Source of the DNA: Chloroflexi bacterium RBG_19FT_COMBO_55_16
Lineage (GTDB): Bacteria > Chloroflexota > Anaerolineae > Anaerolineales > UBA4823
Direction of reading: 5' to 3'
DNA: 11,399 nucleotides
Assembly: GCA_001795335.1 (NCBI GenBank)
Contig: MGOK01000024.1
Location: 12,515 to 23,913 of the forward strand
The position numbers were made by a program, and so were the translations under genes. The notes below the pieces were generated by a model. It had not been told where the DNA came from and ran no database searches. It saw only the letters and a program-made list of their open reading frames with translations. Position 1 is the stretch's first letter. Every line of letters begins with the position of its first letter. Below, one piece after another: positions 6,671 to 11,399 of this stretch.

Positions 6671-7650
6671 TAACGATTGGGTGCGAGCGTTACAGGCAGA
6701 AAGGTTTGGTAGGTCCTCTCGGGTCCATGATAGGTCGCGATCCCCTTCGTATCGACGTCAGAGAGCCAATACCACCAAACACCACTTCTTGGAACGGTAT
6801 CCTCATATGTATAGGTGTGCCCCCCACTCCCACCTGCAGCCGGTTCAAAATGAATCGATGAGGCAAGGGTGATATTGTTCTCGGCAGCTCGAAATAGATA
6901 GAAGCCATAATTGTCGACCTCGGCCCCCGTCTCCCAGACCAGAGACACTTTTTCTCCTCGGAGACTATCGAGGCGGAAGTAGCTCAATTGCACAGCTGTG
7001 GGCTCGGTGGAAAGGCGGACATTCAGGATCGATCCCGAGGCGTTCGTGTTCACTAGCATGCCATCTACCCCCGAGACGCCAATTGTGACAGTCGTCCATC
7101 CGTCACCTGTATCTGGGATCAAGATTTCGCTTATTAAAGAGCCACCGGCAAACAATTGGATGTAAGCATCTCCTGGCTCCTCGACATCCACGTCTTGTAC
7201 GTCGACGCTTTCGACCGTGACGCTACCAGGACCCCAGTTGGTAAAATCGAACCAAACGTAAGCGCCTGGCCTCGCATCGTCGTCGGGATCGCTTTGATCC
7301 AGGTCTGCGCTGACGATCAGGACATTGCCTTCGGCTGGATTAAATAAATCATAACCTCCGCCCGAACAATCTGCTGGAGTACCACCAGGCTGACAGGTGG
7401 CATCGAAGATCATGGCAGCGTTTACAGCCAATCCAAATCTCGGGTTATAGCCGCGCACTGCGATATCTCCATTCACCGCGTCCCCGCTGACACCGTGGCC
7501 TGAGTATACGCTATAGACGAAATCCCCCTCGGAAAACCCTTCGAAGTCGATCACTTGTCCCGGGTTTGCTTTTGTTGACACAATGGTTGTCAACAACAAG
7601 ACTAGCGCAAATAAAACGCTGGTGATGACCAAAAATTTTGGGTATCTCAT
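6670..7650 (-). CDS. Secreted two-domain beta-rich protein (first gene of sortase/C25 operon)
   Basis: I do not recognise a named family for the whole protein. The 326-residue product has a signal peptide (1-28). An N-terminal module (about 34-212) begins 'IDFEGFSEGDFV' and has an Asp-rich loop (116-126) and two cysteines (86, 95). It resembles the 'choice-of-anchor' beta-sandwich modules of secreted bacterial proteins. The C-terminal module (about 217-316) contains 'VSLVWETGAEVDNYGFYLF' (235-253), a fibronectin-III-like unit common at the ends of exported proteins. It ends 'TFLPVTLAPNR'. ATG 7650 is chosen because GAGAGGT lies just upstream and the signal peptide begins there; an in-frame ATG at 7728 would add 26 polar residues and has no ribosome-binding site. 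It likely binds a surface ligand, or is a C25 substrate (inference). Confidence 0.75.
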   Translation of the reverse strand: MRYPKFLVITSVLFALVLLLTTIVSTKANPGQVIDFEGFSEGDFVYSVYSGHGVSGDAVNGDIAVRGYNPRFGLAVNAAMIFDATCQPGGTPADCSGGGYDLFNPAEGNVLIVSADLDQSDPDDDARPGAYVWFDFTNWGPGSVTVESVDVQDVDVEEPGDAYIQLFAGGSLISEILIPDTGDGWTTVTIGVSGVDGMLVNTNASGSILNVRLSTEPTAVQLSYFRLDSLRGEKVSLVWETGAEVDNYGFYLFRAAENNITLASSIHFEPAAGGSGGHTYTYEDTVPRSGVWWYWLSDVDTKGIATYHGPERTYQTFLPVTLAPNR

Positions 7651-7702
7651 GTCTACCTCTCTTGTGAGGTTCCCTGCGTGTACTCTGCCCACCTCACGCA
7701 GG
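7651..7702 (-). promoter_or_regulatory. Structured 5' leader with competing pairings over the ribosome-binding site
   Basis: On the minus strand three segments compete. GTGAGGT (7697-7691) can pair fully with ACCTCAC (7670-7664). The ACCTC of that second segment can instead pair with GAGGT (7659-7655), which is the Shine-Dalgarno of the gene starting at 7650. The first segment also overlaps an 8-bp perfect hairpin, CCTGCGTG (7702-7695) with CACGCAGG (7680-7673). The arrangement could switch translation on or off. The pairings are seen directly; switching is inferred. I do not recognise a known riboswitch class. Confidence 0.45.
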
Positions 7703-7736
7703 TTAACTTGCCGGCACATGACTGACATTTGTGTCG

Positions 7737-7765
7737 ATATTATTAACGTAAAATTTACGAAAAAG
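7737..7765 (-). promoter_or_regulatory. Possible promoter of the envelope operon with palindrome in spacer
   Basis: TAATAT (7742-7737) is a fair -10 element. The position 17 nt upstream holds only CTTTTT (7765-7760), a poor -35. The spacer contains a near-continuous palindrome, CGTAAA-T-TTTACG (7747-7759), which could be an operator compensating for or controlling the weak promoter. The start would fall near 7730, giving an 80-nt leader. Confidence 0.35.
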
Positions 7766-7910
7766 TTACTGGATTGGGCTCCGTATACTGGCGTAAGCCG
7801 AGATACATAAAATCAGCGCCCAGCCAGTCGTCTCCAATCAACCACACCAAGCAACCCATGGAAAGCGGGTTATCCAGGCCGAGGTAAGCCTCCAGTGAAA
7901 GTGCGATCAC
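7755..7910 (-). CDS. Possible 51-residue hypothetical protein or gene remnant
   Basis: From GTG 7910 a frame of 51 codons ends in TAA at 7755. The translation has protein-like composition and reads 'SLEAYLGLDNPLSMGCLVW' then 'LIGDDWLGADFMYLGLRQYT'. It has balanced hydrophobic and charged residues and codon choice like the neighbours. I do not recognise a family. There is no Shine-Dalgarno before the GTG, nor before the internal ATG at codon 18, and the frame is open only back to a TAA a few codons further upstream. It could be a short real gene, the surviving tail of a decayed one, or chance. Its 3' end overlaps the proposed operon promoter. Confidence 0.25.
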   Translation of the reverse strand: MIALSLEAYLGLDNPLSMGCLVWLIGDDWLGADFMYLGLRQYTEPNPVTFS

Positions 7911-8096
7911 CCTACAGCAAAGGAAGCCAATGGTTTAAGTACTTTAAAATATACTCTGAAAATGCAGAGAAGGTTCAAATATGGCAGGAATCACGGCCAA
8001 TCGTTTAGTATTACCAATCAATAAGGTGGCAAGATTACTGGATTTACCATTGATTTGGGAGAACCTTTCAATTCCTTTAGATAAACAACTCAATCA
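7911..8096. other. Intergenic, AT-rich, no convincing gene
   Basis: Between the envelope operon and the uvrC operon this stretch holds only small inverted repeats: CTCTG/CAGAG near 7957-7972 and AATCAAT (8016-8022) with ATTGATT (8049-8055), 26 nt apart. No U-run follows either one, so I see no clear terminator for the uvrC transcript that runs into it from the right. A weak minus-strand promoter-like pair (TTGAAC and TATATT, 19 nt apart) lies near 7945-7980. Confidence 0.4.
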
Positions 8097-8225
8097 TTAT
8101 TTTGATACCAGGGAAATGATCATTGAGATAATGACGATCATGCCAATAGCGATCAGGACAATTTGCTGTGTGCGTAAGCGACGTTTTTCGAAGCCTGAGA
8201 GTTCTTTTTTCTTTTTCTTAGCCAT
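8097..8225 (-). CDS. Small lysine-rich single-pass membrane protein downstream of uvrC
   Basis: A 42-residue frame begins MAKKKKKELSGFEKRRLRTQ and continues into a hydrophobic segment (22-40) rich in Ile, Val and Met before ending SLVSK. The basic N-terminus predicts a cytoplasmic N-end and one membrane span. The start at 8225 is well supported: AGGAGA lies 6 nt upstream, and the gene begins 10 nt after the uvrC stop, so the two are almost certainly co-transcribed. The poly-Lys start followed by Arg-rich residues might contact nucleic acid, lipid or a protein partner, but function is unknown and I recognise no named family. It is a real gene candidate that length cut-offs tend to miss. Confidence 0.7.
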   Translation of the reverse strand: MAKKKKKELSGFEKRRLRTQQIVLIAIGMIVIISMIISLVSK

Positions 8226-8235
8226 GAGATGTCTC

Positions 8236-10098
8236 CTATTCTAACTGAGATTTGATCGCCTGGGCGATCTGCTCCGTGATGCCTGGCAGGGTAGTCAAGT
8301 CTTCTACGCTAGCTTGTTTAATATTTTCTATCGAGCCAAATTGAATTAACAACGATTTTCGGCGAGCTGGACCAATACCGGGGATCGAGTCCAACCGGGA
8401 CGCCAAGCCTGCGCGGGTGCGTTGCTTGCGATGGGAGGTGATGGCAAAGCGATGCGCTTCGTCTCGCACGCGCTGGATTAAAAATAATGCCGGGGATTGG
8501 CGAGGGAGTAAGATCGAATCGGGGCGATCTGGGATGAAGAGCTCCTCGTTTTGCTTGGCAATAGAGGCGATATAGATTTGGGGGCGGAGATTGAAGCGCT
8601 CCAATACAGCCACAGCGCGACTTAATTGACCCTTGCCGCCATCCACCAGTAATAAATCTGGCAGAATAGCGAAGGCCTGATCGGGTTTTTTGCCGGGAAC
8701 TTCGCCAGCTTCCAAGGCGGCCTGCCAGCGATTGAAACGGCGGATAAGCACCTCTTCCATACTGGCAAAGTCGTCGGGGCCGGTGACGGTGCGGATGTTG
8801 AAGTGGCGGTAATGCTTCTTGCGCGGGATGCCTTGCTCGAACACGACCATGCTGCCTACAGCGGAGGTGCCCTGAGTGTTTGAGATGTCATAGCACTCGA
8901 TGCGGTTAGGCGGCGCGGATAATTTCAAGGCTGCCTGGAGCGCTGCCAGGGCCTCCTCCTGGCGGTGGCGATCTGCCTGCCACTGGGCCTGCAAGGCCGA
9001 CAGGGTTTCGGCAGCGTTTTCGGCTGCCATGCGGATCAGCTCCTGTTGCAGTCCTTCACGTGGGATGAGGATTTCCACTTTTTGACCGGTGCGGCGCGTG
9101 CCAAGCCATTGCTTGATAATCTGCATTTCTTCCACCTCATGGGGTAGGAGCACCTGGGAGGGCACGCTTGGAGTCTGGTCATAGAATTGCTTCACGAATT
9201 CTGCCATCACATTGGCATCGGGCGTGTCTTCGGCTCCTTCCAGCAAGAAGTACTCGCGCCCGATCAGTTTGCCACTTCGGATGAAGAAAACCTGCACGCA
9301 AGCCTCGCCATTGGAACGCGCCATGGCGATCACGTCCGAGTCCACGTATTCAGTTGAGATAATTTTCTGGCGCTCGACTACTTTTTCGATCGCCTGGAGC
9401 TGGTCGCGCAAAGCAGCTGCTCGTTCGAAGCGAAGATTCTCGGCAGCCTGCTGCATTTCGGATTGCAAACGGGACACGATCGGTTCCGTCCGTCCTTCCA
9501 GGAATTGGCACAGGTCATCGATCACCTGACGGTATCCGGCCTGGCCGACTGCACCAATACAAGGGGCATTGCACAGTTTGATGTCATAATACAGGCAGGC
9601 GCGCTCATCCTCGCCAGTGATCGTCCGGTCGCAGGTCAAGTAGGGGAAGATGCGCCGCAGCACGTCTAATGTCTGGTGCACCGCCCACACGCTCGTGTAC
9701 GGTCCGAAGTAGCGCGAGCCATCCTCGACCATTTGTCTGGTAACAGTAACTTTGGGGAAAGGGTCAGCCCAATGCACCTTGACGTAAGGGTAGCGCTTAT
9801 CGTCTTTGAGCCGCACGTTGTAATGCGGGCGGTGCTTTTTGATCAGGTTCATTTCCAGGATCAGAGCCTCGAGTTCAGAGTCAACCACGATCCATTCTAT
9901 GGCCTCAATCTTGCGCACCATCTGGCGCGTGCGTATGTGTACCTGGGCGCTGGCGTGGAAATAAGACCGCAGGCGATTGCGCAGGTTGACCGCTTTACCG
10001 ACATAGATCACCTTACCGTCGGCATCCTTCATTATGTAACAACCGGATTTGGTCGGCGCGGTGTCTAAGATAACCTGGATTTGAGGGCTGATATCCAT
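8236..10098 (-). CDS. uvrC: UvrABC excinuclease subunit C
   Basis: UvrC makes both incisions around a DNA lesion after UvrA and UvrB have located it (nucleotide excision repair). The 620-residue product has the expected full architecture. The GIY-YIG nuclease for the 3' cut covers about 14-95, with 'GCYIM' and 'IYVGKAVNLRNRL' at 31-43. Four cysteines with spacing C156-x11-C168-x7-C176-x3-C180 match the iron-sulfur ligands known in E. coli UvrC. The UVR motif for UvrB contact lies around 206-236. The RNase H-like 5'-cut nuclease has Asp403 ('ECYDIS'), Asp486 ('LLVDGGKGQ') and His549. Tandem helix-hairpin-helix motifs fill 568-618 ('LDSIPGIGPARR', 'LTTLPGI'). The ATG at 10098 fits family length. 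No Shine-Dalgarno precedes it, and a -10-like hexamer ends 9 nt upstream. Confidence 0.98.
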   Translation of the reverse strand: MDISPQIQVILDTAPTKSGCYIMKDADGKVIYVGKAVNLRNRLRSYFHASAQVHIRTRQMVRKIEAIEWIVVDSELEALILEMNLIKKHRPHYNVRLKDDKRYPYVKVHWADPFPKVTVTRQMVEDGSRYFGPYTSVWAVHQTLDVLRRIFPYLTCDRTITGEDERACLYYDIKLCNAPCIGAVGQAGYRQVIDDLCQFLEGRTEPIVSRLQSEMQQAAENLRFERAAALRDQLQAIEKVVERQKIISTEYVDSDVIAMARSNGEACVQVFFIRSGKLIGREYFLLEGAEDTPDANVMAEFVKQFYDQTPSVPSQVLLPHEVEEMQIIKQWLGTRRTGQKVEILIPREGLQQELIRMAAENAAETLSALQAQWQADRHRQEEALAALQAALKLSAPPNRIECYDISNTQGTSAVGSMVVFEQGIPRKKHYRHFNIRTVTGPDDFASMEEVLIRRFNRWQAALEAGEVPGKKPDQAFAILPDLLLVDGGKGQLSRAVAVLERFNLRPQIYIASIAKQNEELFIPDRPDSILLPRQSPALFLIQRVRDEAHRFAITSHRKQRTRAGLASRLDSIPGIGPARRKSLLIQFGSIENIKQASVEDLTTLPGITEQIAQAIKSQLE

Positions 10099-10107
10099 AT
10101 GATGACT

Positions 10108-10113
10108 ATTTTA
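10108..10113 (-). promoter_or_regulatory. -10-like element of uvrC (possible leaderless mRNA)
   Basis: TAAAAT on the minus strand ends 9 nt before the uvrC ATG, so transcription would start within about 3 nt of the codon. No -35 match (TCCTGG at 17-nt spacing) and no Shine-Dalgarno are visible. Confidence 0.35.
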
Positions 10114-10154
10114 ACATGAGTGAGCTGCTCCCAGGATTGTTGGCGAAGAACGGG

Positions 10155-10160
10155 TATAAT
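10155..10160 (+). promoter_or_regulatory. -10 element TATAAT of pncC (possible leaderless mRNA)
   Basis: A perfect TATAAT ends 9 nt before the preferred pncC ATG (10170). The predicted transcript would begin at or next to the start codon. The -35 position (CAGGAT) is poor. Confidence 0.45.
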
Positions 10161-10169
10161 TCCCCAGGC

Positions 10170-10670
10170 ATGGTTGAGACTGTTGAATTCGTTTTAGGAA
10201 AGTTATTGAGACAGCTGGGGATGCGGATGTCCGTTGCCGAATCTTGTACCGGAGGCTTGATCAGTCATCTCGTTACGAACGTGCCGGGATCATCGGATTA
10301 TTTCTTGGGAGGTGTGACGGTCTATGCTAACGAGGCAAAAGTTCGCTTACTGGATGTACGTTGGGAAACACTCGAGAAATATGGCGCAGTTAGCCGAGAG
10401 ATCGTAATGGAAATGGCCGAGGGCGTGCGCACTGCATTGGCAGCAGACGTGGGCCTATCCGTTAGCGGGATCGCTGGCCCCGGGGGAGGCACGCCGGAGA
10501 AGCCGGTTGGGACGGTCTGGATCGGTTTGAACGCCCCAAGTGCAGGACAAGCCTGGTGTTTTAAATTTATTGGCGATCGATTGAGTGTCAAGGAACAGGC
10601 AGCGCGCATGGCATTGCAATTATCAGTGGAGTATTTGAGTAACCAGTTTATAGTAGATACCAGTCAGTGA
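10170..10670 (+). CDS. pncC: Nicotinamide-nucleotide amidohydrolase PncC (CinA C-terminal domain family)
   Basis: PncC hydrolyses nicotinamide mononucleotide to nicotinate mononucleotide in the pyridine-nucleotide salvage cycle. The 166-residue form begun at 10170 matches the single-domain family length, without the N-terminal MoCF domain of full CinA. Signature stretches are 'SVAESCTGGLISHLVTNVPG' (21-40), 'VTVYANEAKVRLL' (50-62), 'YGAVSREIVMEMAEG' (72-86) and 'LSVSGIAGPGGGTPEKPVGT' (97-116). An in-frame ATG at 10116 would add 18 residues that the family does not have and would place the TATAAT box inside the gene, so 10170 is preferred. Its TGA overlaps the next gene's ATG by one base (TGATG), indicating coupled translation with a secreted CAP/LysM protein. 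Confidence 0.93.
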   Translation: MVETVEFVLGKLLRQLGMRMSVAESCTGGLISHLVTNVPGSSDYFLGGVTVYANEAKVRLLDVRWETLEKYGAVSREIVMEMAEGVRTALAADVGLSVSGIAGPGGGTPEKPVGTVWIGLNAPSAGQAWCFKFIGDRLSVKEQAARMALQLSVEYLSNQFIVDTSQ

Positions 10671-11399
10671 TGCGAAGAATTCTGCTGATCGCTTTTTCAT
10701 TATCCTTGATATTGCCCATTCTGGCGATGGATGCACCGCGCACTGAGGCCCAGGCTGGCGATGCCTGGTCTTTAATCGCCGAGGTCAATGCCTTGCGCGC
10801 CTCGTATGGTCTCCCACCCTATGAAGTCAACAACGCATTAATGGCCGCGGCGCAGGCGCAAAGCGAATGGCAGGCAGAGATCGGCACCTGGAGTCACAGC
10901 GGGCCGGGTGGCTCGCGGCCTCATGACCGTGCAGTGGCTTTTGGTTATGGCGGTGGGGCTCAGGTATATATTTCGGAAAATGTCGCCATGGGGGTTGACC
11001 TCAGCCCGCAGCAAACGGTATACGAGATGTGGCAGGATGCCATCCACCTGGAGACTATGATCTCGTCTAATTACCGGCATATCGGCGCTGGGGTGGCTTT
11101 CTCGGGGGATTACGTATTTTATACGATCGACGTGGGCTATATCGCTGGTTCGCCTGGCGCAGGCCAGCCGCCTGCTCCCCCAGAAGGGGTGACAGGTACA
11201 CCAGCTCCTACGATAATGGCGATGATCCCCATCGAGGTGGCTACCCCAAAGCCGGATGGTTCCATTATCCATGTGGTTCAATGGGGACAGTTTCTGATCA
11301 ACATTGCCAAGGCATATAAGATCCAACTCAAGGACCTGCTGGCGATGAACGGGCTTACCGAGAATGCCGTCATCTTCCCGGGCGATAAGCTACTCATTA
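10670..11399 (+). CDS. Secreted CAP-domain protein with C-terminal LysM (3' end cut by window)
   Basis: The 243 visible codons encode an exported wall-associated protein. The signal peptide (1-28) ends near 'TEAQA'. The CAP domain (about 31-157) contains 'LIAEVNALRASYGLPPY', His76 in 'WSHSG', Glu103 in 'YISENVA' and His126, the usual cleft residues of the family. A Pro-rich linker (161-196) leads to a LysM module from 200 ('HVVQWGQFLINIAKAYKI', 'LLAMNGL', 'VIFPGDKLLI'), which binds peptidoglycan or chitin-type glycans and would keep the protein on the wall. More LysM units or the C-terminus lie past 11399. The ATG overlaps the pncC stop by one base, and its ribosome-binding site would lie inside pncC. 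The CAP activity itself cannot be predicted. Confidence 0.88.
   Translation, partial: MRRILLIAFSLSLILPILAMDAPRTEAQAGDAWSLIAEVNALRASYGLPPYEVNNALMAAAQAQSEWQAEIGTWSHSGPGGSRPHDRAVAFGYGGGAQVYISENVAMGVDLSPQQTVYEMWQDAIHLETMISSNYRHIGAGVAFSGDYVFYTIDVGYIAGSPGAGQPPAPPEGVTGTPAPTIMAMIPIEVATPKPDGSIIHVVQWGQFLINIAKAYKIQLKDLLAMNGLTENAVIFPGDKLLI

Noticed and set aside
6670..7728. A longer version of the first operon protein starting at 7728
   Set aside because: The extra 26 residues are polar and would bury the signal peptide. The ATG at 7650 has its own GAGAGGT and a normal signal sequence.
7981..8244. An 87-codon plus-strand frame opposite the 42-residue membrane protein gene
   Set aside because: Its poly-Phe and Ile-rich stretch is the complement of the lysine-rich minus-strand gene, which has a proper ribosome-binding site and operon context. 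The plus frame shows no family features.
9676..10068. A 130-codon plus-strand frame
   Set aside because: It lies wholly inside uvrC on the opposite strand, has no ribosome-binding site and matches no family.
10838..11326. A 162-codon minus-strand frame
   Set aside because: It is antisense to the CAP/LysM gene, whose domains are clear. Its Cys/His/Arg-rich composition is typical of a shadow frame.

Overview
The window most likely comes from a Gram-positive-type (monoderm) member of the Chloroflexota, in the region of the Anaerolineae. This is an inference from gene content. It carries secreted CAP-domain proteins (one with LysM), a gingipain-like C25 peptidase, a secreted protein ending in a fibronectin-like module of the 'LVWETGAEVDNYGFYLFRA' type, and an LPXTG protein beside a sortase. 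Both strands carry genes, and base composition is moderate with no sharp breaks. I see no tRNA, rRNA, insertion sequence or CRISPR array.

Left end (1-1388). A minus-strand gene for a B12-type ABC-transporter binding lipoprotein runs off the left edge. Its leader is complete: a sigma70-like promoter, a cobalamin riboswitch, then an intrinsic terminator before the start codon. A separate plus-strand promoter and terminator about 100 nt apart enclose no credible gene. They are either a small RNA or an attenuated leader of the next gene.

Envelope block (1389-7770). A plus-strand secreted CAP-domain protein converges, with a 4-nt stop-codon overlap, on a compact minus-strand operon. In transcription order the operon is: secreted two-domain protein (6670-7650), C25 gingipain-like peptidase (3818-6670, 1-nt overlap), Pro/Thr-rich LPQTG protein (3230-3799), sortase (2432-3208). 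The sortase probably anchors the LPQTG stalk protein to the wall, while the C25 enzyme acts outside the membrane on the first product or on other exported proteins. The operon leader contains mutually exclusive pairings that could hide or expose the first ribosome-binding site.

DNA repair block (8097-10098, minus). uvrC is followed 10 nt later by a 42-codon gene for a lysine-rich single-pass membrane protein.

Right end (10170-11399, plus). pncC (CinA C-terminal domain amidohydrolase) diverges from uvrC. It overlaps by 1 nt with a second secreted CAP protein, this one with a LysM domain, which runs off the right edge. Both divergent genes have a -10-like hexamer only 9 nt before the ATG and no Shine-Dalgarno, which suggests leaderless mRNAs.
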